From contig JAKSRS010000003.1 of assembly GCA_024403515.1 (NCBI GenBank), positions 62,001 through 126,000 on the forward strand: DNA of 64,000 nucleotides, written 5' to 3'. The notes under the pieces were generated by a model. It made no database searches, was not told where the DNA came from, and saw only the letters and a program-made list of their open reading frames with translations. This DNA comes from Lachnospiraceae bacterium (GTDB taxonomy: Bacteria > Bacillota > Clostridia > Lachnospirales > Lachnospiraceae). Positions 44,052 through 52,408 of the stretch are shown in pieces. The stretch's first letter is position 1, and each line of letters starts with the position of its first letter. Position numbers and translations under genes: made by a program.

Positions 44052-46880
44052 ATGGAAATGAAAGATTATGAACAGTGGCCTGCCAATCATAAAAACGATA
44101 ATCCTCCAAGAGAGAAGATTGTAAAACTTGGCAGAAAGATCACTGACGTCGCAGGACACATTCTGGGTGGTGTAAAAGTTGAGGACCCGGAATACTGGGG
44201 ACTTGCTGAAATCATCACAGATGAAATGGCAGATGTAGCCCTTAAAATGAAGAAAAGACAGCACTACACATTTGATGAAATGTGCAAGCTTTGTGAGGCT
44301 AATACTGCAGAAGAAAAAGAAAGAATCCAGAAGCTTCTCGATGAGATGAGCTATATTGGATTAATTGAGTATGACTATGGTTATCACTACGATCATAACG
44401 GACGTACAGCACCTCAGTCAGAAAGAAGATACCTTCTTCCCATGTTTGTTCCCGGTTCACTTGAACTTATGAACATGGAAGAATCAGTAGACAGAAACGA
44501 TCAAAGATCTAGAAGAATTGAAGATCATCCCGATATTGCATCATTCTTTGAAAGAATGACATACATTCCTCTTGCCGGAATTACACAGATGGTGCCTCCC
44601 GGAGGTGCAGGTATCGGTATGCACGTTATTCCTGTTGAAAAAGCCATTTCTATGGAAAACGAAGCAATCGATATAGAAAAGCTTTCATACTGGCTTTCTA
44701 AATATGAAGGAAAGATTGGTGTAGGTCGTTGCTCATGTCGTGCATCACGTAAAGCAATGGGTGATGGATGTGCTGACGATGATTACGGCTGGTGTATCGG
44801 TGTAGGTGACTTTGCAGATTACTGTCGCGAAACAGGAAAGGGTCATGATATCACCAAGGAAGAAGCTCTTGCTATTTTAAAGAGAGCAGAAGAAAACGGT
44901 TTTGTACATCAGACAACAAATATTGATGGAGATAACAAGATTTTTGGTATTTGTAACTGTAACGTGGAAATCTGTAATGCTTTAAGAACATCACAGTTAT
45001 TTAATACCCCTAACATGTCAAGATCTGCATATGTTGCGCATGTTGATAAGGAAAAATGTGTTGCCTGCGGTCGTTGTGTAGAATACTGCCCTGCAGGTGC
45101 AACAAGACTTGGCCAGAAGCTTTGTAAGGCTGATGGAAGTGAAGTTTCATATCCTAAGCAGGAACTTCCTGATGCAGTTAAGTGGGGCGAGGACAAGTAC
45201 GACTTTAATTATAGAGACAACAATAGAAGAAATGTACACGAAACAGGTACAGCACCTTGTAAGACTGCATGTCCTGCTCATATCGCTGTACAGGGTTATA
45301 TCAAGAAAGCTGCCCAGGGTGAATATAAGGAAGCACTTGCACTTATTAAGAAGCAGAATCCTTTCCCTGCAGTATGCGGCGCAATCTGCAACAGACGTTG
45401 TGAAGATGCATGTACACGTGGAAAAGTGGATCAGGCGCTCTCAATTGATGCAATTAAGAGATTTATTGCAGAGCAGGATCTTAAGGCTGAAACAAGATAT
45501 ATTCCTCCCATCGTTGTTCCTGCAAGTACAGAAAGTAAGTTTAGAAACGGATTCCCCAATAAGATGGCAATCATCGGTGGTGGTCCTGCAGGTTTAACAG
45601 CAGCATTTTATCTTGCATCAATCGGATACAAGCCTACAGTATTTGAAAAGAATGCTGAGCCCGGTGGTATGTTAAGATACGGTATCCCTTCATACAAGCT
45701 TGAAAAGGATGTTATTAAGGCAGAAATCGACGTCATGAGAGAAATGGGCGTTGAAATCAAGACAGGTATTGAAGTTGGAAAAGATGTTACAATTGAAGAA
45801 TTAAGAAAACAGGGTTACGAAGCTTTTTATATTGCAATCGGATGCTCAGCAGGAAGACGTCCAAATGTACCTGGTGATACAGCAGAAGGAACAACAACAG
45901 CCATCGACTACCTTCACGATGCAAACTGTGGCGACAAGGAATTTACAGGTCGCGTTGTAGTTGTTGGTGGTGGTAATGTAGCTATTGATGCTGCAAGAGT
46001 ATCAGCAAGAAGCAAAGCAGCTTCAGTTGATATGCTTTGTCTTGAATCTGAAAAAGAAATGCCCGCTTCAAGAGAAGAAATTGAAGAAGCCGGAGAAGAT
46101 GGAGTTAAGATCCAGTGTGGCTGGGGTCCTAAGGAAGTTCTTACAAAAGACGGAAAAGTTACAGGTATCGTATTTAAGAAGTGCTTATCCGTTAAGAATG
46201 CAGAGGGACGTTTTGCTCCTACATATGATGAAAATGAAACTATCACAATTGAGTGTGATCGCGTAATCTTTGCAGTTGGTCAGGCTTCAGTCTGGGGCGA
46301 CCTTGTAGCCAATGAAAAGGTTGAATTCAATGGTCCCGCTATTAAGGCTGAAAAGTATACATTCCAGACAGGTCAGCCTGATATCTTCGTTGGTGGTGAT
46401 GTGTACACAGGGCCCAAGTTTGCAATTGATGCAATTGCACAGGGTAAGATTGCTGCTGAATCAATGCACAGATTTGTTCAGCACGGACATATGCTTACCG
46501 GACGCAACCGTTGGGAATTCAAAGAACTTGATAAGGACGATATTCTTGTAGAAAGTTATGACAGAGCTCCTAAGCAGTACGAAGGCGTAAATGAAGAACT
46601 CAAAAAGTCATTTAAAAACTACAAGGTTACACTTACAGAAGAGCAGGTTAAGACAGAAGCTGCAAGATGTCTTGGTTGTGGTGCTACAATTATTGACTCT
46701 AATAAGTGTATCGGATGTGGTGTATGTACAACCAAGTGTGAATTTGGTGCTATCACTTTAAGAAGAGATCATCCTGAATGTTCAAATATGGTTGTTGCAG
46801 AAGATAAGTTTAAGAAGATTCTTCCTTATCAGGCTAAGAGAGTAATAAAGATCTTAAAGCACGAAAAGGTTGAGCACTAG
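44052..46880 (+). CDS. Multi-cluster Fe-S/FAD NAD(P) oxidoreductase (GltD/NfnB-like fusion)
   Basis: The 942-aa protein has an N-terminal winged-helix-like part (about residues 60-130), a Cys-rich region (GRCSCRASRKAMGDGC, then ICNCNVEICN), a ferredoxin motif CVACGRCVEYC (from Cys336), a Fer4_20/DPYD-type domain (CKTACPAHIAVQGYI, CEDACTRG), a two-Rossmann FAD/NAD(P)H module (GGGPAGLTAAFYL near 507, GGGNVAIDAARVS) and a C-terminal ferredoxin CIGCGVCTTKC. This fits electron transfer between NAD(P)H and ferredoxin or another partner. It is followed 10 bases later by hypA. The physiological acceptor is unknown. Confidence 0.8.
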   Translation: MEMKDYEQWPANHKNDNPPREKIVKLGRKITDVAGHILGGVKVEDPEYWGLAEIITDEMADVALKMKKRQHYTFDEMCKLCEANTAEEKERIQKLLDEMSYIGLIEYDYGYHYDHNGRTAPQSERRYLLPMFVPGSLELMNMEESVDRNDQRSRRIEDHPDIASFFERMTYIPLAGITQMVPPGGAGIGMHVIPVEKAISMENEAIDIEKLSYWLSKYEGKIGVGRCSCRASRKAMGDGCADDDYGWCIGVGDFADYCRETGKGHDITKEEALAILKRAEENGFVHQTTNIDGDNKIFGICNCNVEICNALRTSQLFNTPNMSRSAYVAHVDKEKCVACGRCVEYCPAGATRLGQKLCKADGSEVSYPKQELPDAVKWGEDKYDFNYRDNNRRNVHETGTAPCKTACPAHIAVQGYIKKAAQGEYKEALALIKKQNPFPAVCGAICNRRCEDACTRGKVDQALSIDAIKRFIAEQDLKAETRYIPPIVVPASTESKFRNGFPNKMAIIGGGPAGLTAAFYLASIGYKPTVFEKNAEPGGMLRYGIPSYKLEKDVIKAEIDVMREMGVEIKTGIEVGKDVTIEELRKQGYEAFYIAIGCSAGRRPNVPGDTAEGTTTAIDYLHDANCGDKEFTGRVVVVGGGNVAIDAARVSARSKAASVDMLCLESEKEMPASREEIEEAGEDGVKIQCGWGPKEVLTKDGKVTGIVFKKCLSVKNAEGRFAPTYDENETITIECDRVIFAVGQASVWGDLVANEKVEFNGPAIKAEKYTFQTGQPDIFVGGDVYTGPKFAIDAIAQGKIAAESMHRFVQHGHMLTGRNRWEFKELDKDDILVESYDRAPKQYEGVNEELKKSFKNYKVTLTEEQVKTEAARCLGCGATIIDSNKCIGCGVCTTKCEFGAITLRRDHPECSNMVVAEDKFKKILPYQAKRVIKILKHEKVEH

Positions 46881-46890
46881 GAAATAGACT

Positions 46891-47247
46891 ATGCATGAAT
46901 TAGGTGTTGTTTTTTATGTCATTAAAGATGTAAAAGAAGTGGCCTTACAAAACAACATCAATAAGGTGAACAGTGTTACTCTCGATATCGGTGAGGTATC
47001 GGGAGTAATTCATGAACAGCTTATTGACTGCTGGGACTGGGCCAAGAAACGTGAACCTGTACTTGAAGAAGCTGTATTAAAAATCAATACAATAAAGGCA
47101 GTAACTTTCTGTGAAGACTGTAAAAAGGAATATGAGACAGTGGCTCATGGCAAGATTTGTCCTTACTGTGGAAGTGAAAATACATATCTTCTTGAAGGAA
47201 ATGAGTTTTCAATTAAGGAAATAGAAGTGCCTGATGAAGATAATTGA
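46891..47247 (+). CDS. hypA: Hydrogenase/urease nickel metallochaperone HypA
   Basis: The 118-aa protein begins MHELG, giving the N-terminal His2/Glu3 nickel site, and has the zinc motif CEDC and CPYC (CxxC...CxxC). HypA delivers nickel together with HypB. It overlaps hypB by 14 bases. No hydrogenase, CODH or urease subunit lies in the window. Confidence 0.9.
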   Translation: MHELGVVFYVIKDVKEVALQNNINKVNSVTLDIGEVSGVIHEQLIDCWDWAKKREPVLEEAVLKINTIKAVTFCEDCKKEYETVAHGKICPYCGSENTYLLEGNEFSIKEIEVPDEDN

Positions 47248-47887
47248 GTTGAAACAGGATATATTTCGTGAAAACGAAGTAACCGCAGATGGAGTAAGAA
47301 AAGAATTAAGTGATGCTAATACTCTTATGATAAATGTGATGTCATCACCGGGATCGGGAAAGACAACCACTCTTGTAAGAACCATTAACATGCTTAAGGA
47401 TAAGTACAAAATTGGTGTAATGGAGTGCGATATAGATGCATCCGTAGATGCCGAAACAGTGCAGAAAGCAGGAGCATACGCTATTCAGTTACACACAGGT
47501 GGCATGTGTCATATGGACGCAGCAATGACAAAACAGGGCCTTATGGAACTTGACTGTAAGGACGCTGATCTTATTTTTATTGAAAATGTAGGTAACCTTG
47601 TTTGCCCTGCGGAATTTGATACAGGAGCCCACTTAAATATAACAATTCTTTCAGTACCTGAAGGTGACGATAAGCCTGCCAAGTATCCTCTGGTTTATGA
47701 GGTAAGTGATGTAGTACTTATTAATAAAATCGACGCTATTTCGGTGTTTGACTTTGATACAGATAAATGTATTGAAAGAATAAAGGCTTGCAATCCCAAA
47801 TCAGAAGTATTCCTTCTTTCGTCCAAAACAGGGGAAGGCTTCGAAGGCTGGATTTCCTGGCTTGAAGGAAAGTTAGGAGGCAGATAG
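47234..47887 (+). CDS. hypB: HypB nickel-insertion GTPase (first copy)
   Basis: The 217-aa SIMIBI GTPase has P-loop SSPGSGKTTT, metal-site GGMCHMD and ENVGNLVCPAEFDTGAH, and NKID for guanine recognition. It lacks the N-terminal CxxCGC or His-rich extension of some HypB proteins. It hydrolyses GTP to drive nickel transfer. It overlaps hypA by 14 bases and is followed at once by a second hypB. Confidence 0.9.
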   Translation: MKIIELKQDIFRENEVTADGVRKELSDANTLMINVMSSPGSGKTTTLVRTINMLKDKYKIGVMECDIDASVDAETVQKAGAYAIQLHTGGMCHMDAAMTKQGLMELDCKDADLIFIENVGNLVCPAEFDTGAHLNITILSVPEGDDKPAKYPLVYEVSDVVLINKIDAISVFDFDTDKCIERIKACNPKSEVFLLSSKTGEGFEGWISWLEGKLGGR

Positions 47888-48568
47888 ATGGGCAAAGTAA
47901 GAGTAATAGAAATACATGAAAATGTATTTGCTAAAAATGATCAAAAGGCTTTAGAAACAAGAAAAGAATTAGCTTTAAAAGATATTCTTTTTATCAATGT
48001 AATGTCATCACCGGGATCGGGAAAGACTACCGCCTTGTCTTCGCTTATTAACAAAATGAAGGGCGAATACAAGATTGGAGAGATGGATGTTGATATCCAC
48101 ACTGATATTGATGCAAGGAAGGTTTCAGATGCTACAGGTATAGAGACTTTGCAGATTAATAACGGTGGGCTTTGCCACATAGATGCCGATATGACTTCAA
48201 GAGCCTTAGAAGAGTATGAAAAGTCAGGAAAGCTTGAGGATTTCGATATTATTTTCCTTGAAAATATCGGAAATCTGGTTTGTCCTGCGGAGTTTGATAC
48301 AGGAGCCCACAAGAATATGATGATTCTTTCGGTTCCCGAAGGTGACGATAAGCCGCTTAAGTATCCACTCATGTTCTCAATATGTGATCTTGTATTAATC
48401 AGTAAGATTGATACTTTATCATTCTTTGACTTTGATATACAAAAGGCCAAAGAAAACATACTAAGATTAAATCCAAAGGCTAAGATCATTCCTATATCAG
48501 CTAAGACCGGTGAGGGAATGGATGAGTGGCAGTCCTGGATTGAGGATTGTAAGAAAAATCTTAAATAA
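47888..48568 (+). CDS. hypB: HypB nickel-insertion GTPase (second copy)
   Basis: The 226-aa paralogue starts directly after the first copy's stop. P-loop SSPGSGKTTA, GGLCHID, ENIGNLVCPAEFDTGAH and SKID are all preserved, so it is not a decaying duplicate. It differs in the N-terminal half and linker (YEKSGKLEDFDIIF). The pair could act as a heterodimer or serve two nickel enzymes. Confidence 0.9.
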   Translation: MGKVRVIEIHENVFAKNDQKALETRKELALKDILFINVMSSPGSGKTTALSSLINKMKGEYKIGEMDVDIHTDIDARKVSDATGIETLQINNGGLCHIDADMTSRALEEYEKSGKLEDFDIIFLENIGNLVCPAEFDTGAHKNMMILSVPEGDDKPLKYPLMFSICDLVLISKIDTLSFFDFDIQKAKENILRLNPKAKIIPISAKTGEGMDEWQSWIEDCKKNLK

Positions 48569-48581
48569 TCATCTAAACTAA

Positions 48582-48622
48582 AAAGGATGGAAACACCGAT
48601 AGGTGAATCCATCCTTTGTTTT
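48582..48622. terminator. Bidirectional intrinsic terminator
   Basis: AAAGGATGG (48582-48590) pairs with CCATCCTTT (48609-48617), with an inner CACC/GGTG stem. A T-rich tract follows, and an A-run precedes it for the opposite strand. It lies between hypB and the convergent XRE gene. Confidence 0.8.
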
Positions 48623-48636
48623 TATGAAGTATCTTT

Positions 48637-48867
48637 TTATTCTGTATCGTCTGATACTCCGTTTGGATCGTATTCAAGAATATCGCCCGGCTGGCAGTTA
48701 AGTACTTCGCAAATTGACTCTAAAGTTGAAAATCTAATTGCACTAATCTTGCCGGTTTTCATTTTGGAAAGATTAACATTTGTAATACCTACCTTCTCAG
48801 CCAGATCATTTAAACTAATCTTTCTATCAGCCATTACTCTATCTAATCGTAACACTATCTTACCCAT
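48637..48867 (-). CDS. XRE-family HTH regulator (YozG-like)
   Basis: The 76-aa protein is nearly all a Cro/CI-type HTH (KISLNDLAEKVGITNVNLSK, then RFSTLESICEVLNCQPGDIL), the short form usually paired with DUF2975 proteins. It is 12 bases downstream of the DUF2975 gene. It probably autoregulates through the twin palindromes upstream of that gene. Confidence 0.9.
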   Translation of the reverse strand: MGKIVLRLDRVMADRKISLNDLAEKVGITNVNLSKMKTGKISAIRFSTLESICEVLNCQPGDILEYDPNGVSDDTE

Positions 48868-48879
48868 AAATCCTCCTCC

Positions 48880-49599
48880 TTATAATGTTTCATCAGATTC
48901 CTTCTGAAGCTGCGCACCATACTTGAAGATGTATGAGATTGCAAGGATAAGAAGTATTGCAAAGAAGAAAGCGAAGTTAATTGTATAGTTGAAGTTCTTT
49001 CCGCCTGATGCTAATCCTGCAACATATCCGTTAGAGATTGAAGAGAAGATTGCCATAGGAATAAGTGAAATAGCAAGGTTTCTAATTTTAACAATGATAT
49101 TTTCTTCAAAAGGAGATTCGCATTTTGAGAAAGCTTTGCAAAGGCTTGAAGTGAAGAAAACACTTACCAGTACAAATGCGATTCCAATGCAGGCAACTAT
49201 GAGCATGCTGCGTACGCTCTTGCAATCGATATTAGCAGCTGTGGGACCGGAAACAACAGTAATAGTCTTGCTGTCTTTATCATAAGTAACTTTATTAACT
49301 GGAACATCGTTTACTGAAAGGTGAGCCTGATCCTGCTTAGCAGCTGCATCGAGGGAAGCCTGAATCTGTGCTTCGTCCTGTGCTGACATGTTGCTTGCAA
49401 ATTTAGTAATATCAACTACTGTAGTAACTTCTGTGTTAGTGTTTACGCTTACAAAGTTTGCAGGAAGTACAAACATTGTTATAGTACCGATTAATACAAA
49501 TACTGATACGATGATTAATAGAATCTTAGCGATAAGGCAGATAACTGATCCAACCTTTCCGACTGTGTTAATTTTCTTGATTGCTTCTGTTTTGTTCAT
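48880..49599 (-). CDS. DUF2975 membrane protein
   Basis: The 239-aa protein has four predicted membrane segments and an extracytoplasmic domain between the first two (about residues 50-130). The conserved LCKAFSKCESPFEENIIVKIR-type loop (about 155-175) identifies DUF2975. Such proteins are nearly always cotranscribed with a small XRE regulator, as here. The role may be membrane stress sensing, but it is unproven. Confidence 0.85.
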   Translation of the reverse strand: MNKTEAIKKINTVGKVGSVICLIAKILLIIVSVFVLIGTITMFVLPANFVSVNTNTEVTTVVDITKFASNMSAQDEAQIQASLDAAAKQDQAHLSVNDVPVNKVTYDKDSKTITVVSGPTAANIDCKSVRSMLIVACIGIAFVLVSVFFTSSLCKAFSKCESPFEENIIVKIRNLAISLIPMAIFSSISNGYVAGLASGGKNFNYTINFAFFFAILLILAISYIFKYGAQLQKESDETL

Positions 49600-49690
49600 T
49601 TTTATTCTCCTTAATGTCTGTTCATATGTGTGATTGTTTGCAATCCTGCGTGGCCACTACAGGATTACCGCTTCGACAAACATTAATGAT

Positions 49691-49764
49691 TTATCGTTTG
49701 TCGATAATCAAGTTATAACACCTCTATTTATGGTTGTCAACTATTTTTTATCGAAAAACGATAA
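49691..49764 (-). promoter_or_regulatory. Promoter flanked by twin XRE operators
   Basis: On the minus strand TTGACA (49740-49735) and TATAAC (49717-49712) are 17 bases apart. Two palindromes of the same form, TTATCG-N5-CGATAA, lie at 49691-49707 (after the -10) and 49748-49764 (just upstream of the -35). They most likely bind the XRE protein of this operon. Confidence 0.8.
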
Positions 49765-49769
49765 TTTTT

Positions 49770-50789
49770 TTATGGAATAAGAAAAATCTTAGCAATCAGG
49801 CCGATAATTAGAAGATGAACAGGGTAGAAAAAGTAGAAAAGATACTTATTCATGTTACCTTTTTCACCATTGTATTTATCTACAAGGAATAAATCCAAAA
49901 GTGCTGTAAGTTCGCTGGGACTGCAGATAGAAATCGCGATAACTCCGGCAAGCATGGAGTCATTATTGTACTTTGTTGCATCCAAAAAGGCATAAGTTAC
50001 GACGATTAAAAGGATTCCCTTTCCTGTATAATCGGATTTAAGTAACTGGACAAGAATGATGCAAAAGAAGGTAGGAAACCAGCTAAGTGCTTCGCTAATG
50101 ACTTTCTTTTGATCCATTTTTACAGTAACAAATGTAAAGACGATAATGGACAAAACGCCAAAAACCAGAGCAAAGACAATGAAAGTCGGTGATAAAAGAT
50201 CAACCGTATAACCGGAAAAGTGTGAAGCGGTTAATAGAGAATAAGGAACAACCCTATACTTTAACAGGATTGAACCGACAAAAGTTGAAAGCAGTAAATA
50301 AACTGAGAAAACTCCAAAAAGGAAGAAGGAAAGGTACTTTAAAAGAATACTACCTACTCCGTAACCGATTTCTTTCTTCTTAAAGTAGTCGCGCCCTATA
50401 ATAGCAAGAAGTCCTAAAGCCAGTGTAAAATACACATTCTGGTAGGAAGAGTAAAGTAACCTTCCCGAAACAGCAAGGTTAAATGGAAGTTCAGAAACAA
50501 GACCGAATAAAAGGAGTCTTAAAAAATACTTCCATTTATTCTTTGTGTGCACAAAGCCTATTGCAATGAAAAAGGCGAAAATCGGAAATGCCATACGTCC
50601 GATTGTTCGACAAAGCTGGTGAAGAAAGTCAAGCGCTTTGTAGGCGGGTGTACCAAAGTCCTGAAAAAACATTATTCTATTGATAATGAGGGCTCCGATG
50701 TGATCGATGAGCATAGTTATAATTGCTACAAGTTTGATATCCGATGCATTGAGAGATTTTTTGATCGGATTGTAATTGAATTTGAACAT
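49770..50789 (-). CDS. TraX-like membrane acyltransferase family protein
   Basis: The 339-aa protein has about nine to ten hydrophobic segments. The N-terminus, IKLVAIITMLIDHIGALI, carries the conserved Asp-His of the TraX family, whose founding member N-acetylates F pilin. In Firmicutes the family is chromosomal and of unknown acceptor. The C-terminus ends YFFYPVHLLIIGLI, another TraX hallmark. The upstream gap (50790-51007) is AT-rich; no riboswitch or clear promoter was recognised. Confidence 0.85.
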   Translation of the reverse strand: MFKFNYNPIKKSLNASDIKLVAIITMLIDHIGALIINRIMFFQDFGTPAYKALDFLHQLCRTIGRMAFPIFAFFIAIGFVHTKNKWKYFLRLLLFGLVSELPFNLAVSGRLLYSSYQNVYFTLALGLLAIIGRDYFKKKEIGYGVGSILLKYLSFFLFGVFSVYLLLSTFVGSILLKYRVVPYSLLTASHFSGYTVDLLSPTFIVFALVFGVLSIIVFTFVTVKMDQKKVISEALSWFPTFFCIILVQLLKSDYTGKGILLIVVTYAFLDATKYNNDSMLAGVIAISICSPSELTALLDLFLVDKYNGEKGNMNKYLFYFFYPVHLLIIGLIAKIFLIP

Positions 50790-51007
50790 ACCCCATTGTT
50801 CCTCTCATTTATATAGTGTGTTTGCGGCATAAGAAATTAACGCCAATTATATAATAATACAATATATGTGACATTTGAATAATTTTTACACAAAATATAT
50901 GGGAAATAGTCTCTTTACATCTTAATTGTAGTATGTCAAAATGTATTCGGTTAGGTGCGAAAAGCACGAAAAATAGAATATGGAAAAGAGACGGAGGAAA
51001 TATTTTT

Positions 51008-52318
51008 ATGAAAATGATTTACAATGTTTCAGACAAGCCGAAATTCGGTCAGACTCTTGTATTTGCATTCCAGCAGTTACTTGCTATTCTTGCAGCTACA
51101 ATCGCAGTTCCCGCAATTGTCGGAAGTGACATGTCAACTTCAGCAGCATTATTTGGTGCCGGCGTTGGTACAATCATTTACTTACTGTTTACAAGATTTA
51201 AGAGCCCTGTTTTCCTTGGATCTTCCTTTGCATTCATTGGTTCAATGTTTGCTGCATTTGGCGGAGCAGCTTCTTTGGAAGTTGGTTATGCAGGAATCCT
51301 TATCGGTGCAATCTTAGCCGGTCTTGTATATGTTGTTATTGCTATCGTTGTTAAGCTTGTAGGTGTTGACTGGGTTAACAAGCTTATGCCCGCAGTAGTT
51401 ATCGGACCTACAGTTGCTATTATTGGTCTTTCACTTGCAGGAAATGCTATCGGAGACCTTTCAAATGCAGCAGGAAATGTTGCTACATCTCCTTATGTTT
51501 GCATCATCTGCGGTCTTGTTACATTATTCGTAACAATGATCTGTTCAGTATTTGGTAAGAAGATGCTTAAGATGATTCCTTTCATCATCGGTATCGTTTG
51601 TGGTTACTTAGTAGCTACAGTATTTACATTAGTTGGTAATTCAACAGGAAACGCAGCTTTAGTAGTTATCGATTTTTCAAAGTTTGCTAACATGAAGTGG
51701 GTTCCTGACTTTACATTTATCAGAGCCTTCAAGGGATTTTCAGGTATTACACCTGCTTATATCGGAACAGTTGCAGCAGCTTACGTTCCTGTAGCATTTG
51801 TAGTATTTGCAGAGCACATCGCAGACCACAAGAACCTTTCTTCAATTATTGAAAAAGACCTTCTTGAAGATCCCGGTCTTCACAATACATTACTTGGTGA
51901 TGGCGTTGGTTCTATGATCGGTGCATTCTTTGGTGGATGCCCTAACACAACATACGGCGAATCTGTTGGTTGTGTAGCTATTTCAGGAAACGCATCAGTT
52001 GTAACAATTTTAACAACTGCAGTATTTGCTATGGTAGCTGCTTTCCTTGCTCCTTTCGTAACATTCCTTGCTACTATCCCCGCATGTGTAATGGGTGGTG
52101 TTTGTGTAGCATTATACGGATTCATCGCAGTTAGTGGTCTTAAGATGATTCAGGATGTTGATCTTAACGACAACAAGAATCTTTTCACAGTATCAGTAAT
52201 CTTAATTGCAGGTATTGGTGGACTTACACTTAACTTTGGTGCGGTTACAATTACAGAAGTTGCAGCAGCATTAATTCTTGGTATCATTACAAATAAGGTA
52301 CTTGGACTTAAGAAATAA
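51008..52318 (+). CDS. uraA: Uracil permease (NCS2 family)
   Basis: The start is ATG 51008 with GGAGGA 8 bases upstream; the frame from 50933 has no site and a charged N-terminus. The 436-aa protein has about 14 hydrophobic segments and the NCS2 features FVVFAEHIADHKNLS (catalytic Glu), NTTYGESVG and FGAVTITEVAAA. It imports uracil with protons. No PyrR-type attenuator or riboswitch was recognised in its leader. A terminator follows. Confidence 0.9.
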   Translation: MKMIYNVSDKPKFGQTLVFAFQQLLAILAATIAVPAIVGSDMSTSAALFGAGVGTIIYLLFTRFKSPVFLGSSFAFIGSMFAAFGGAASLEVGYAGILIGAILAGLVYVVIAIVVKLVGVDWVNKLMPAVVIGPTVAIIGLSLAGNAIGDLSNAAGNVATSPYVCIICGLVTLFVTMICSVFGKKMLKMIPFIIGIVCGYLVATVFTLVGNSTGNAALVVIDFSKFANMKWVPDFTFIRAFKGFSGITPAYIGTVAAAYVPVAFVVFAEHIADHKNLSSIIEKDLLEDPGLHNTLLGDGVGSMIGAFFGGCPNTTYGESVGCVAISGNASVVTILTTAVFAMVAAFLAPFVTFLATIPACVMGGVCVALYGFIAVSGLKMIQDVDLNDNKNLFTVSVILIAGIGGLTLNFGAVTITEVAAALILGIITNKVLGLKK

Positions 52319-52339
52319 GCAATAAGAAATAAGATAAAC

Positions 52340-52376
52340 AAAAGCCTCCGATTGGAATAATCCTTTCGGAGGCTTT
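52340..52376. terminator. Bidirectional intrinsic terminator
   Basis: AAAGCCTCCGA (52341-52351) pairs with TCGGAGGCTTT (52366-52376), followed by CTTTT and preceded by an A-run. Confidence 0.85.
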
Positions 52377-52408
52377 CTTTTGCCTGAAATACTGTTTTAA
52401 TGGATTTA

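Noticed and set aside
45097-45597. Plus-strand open frame of 166 codons
   Set aside because: It is an out-of-frame shadow within the Fe-S flavoprotein gene with no start signal.
44052-46880. Hydrogenase structural subunit
   Set aside because: Despite the hypAB neighbours, neither NiFe nor FeFe hydrogenase signature motifs are present; the domains are those of a GltD/NfnB-like flavoprotein.
47941-48612. Minus-strand open frame of 223 codons
   Set aside because: It is antisense to the second hypB, which has all family motifs; the frame has no ribosome binding site and a Ser/Ile-rich composition typical of antisense frames.
50820-51007. Purine or PRPP riboswitch, or PyrR site, before uraA
   Set aside because: No conserved riboswitch core or PyrR anti-antiterminator loop was seen; only weak 4-bp hairpins.
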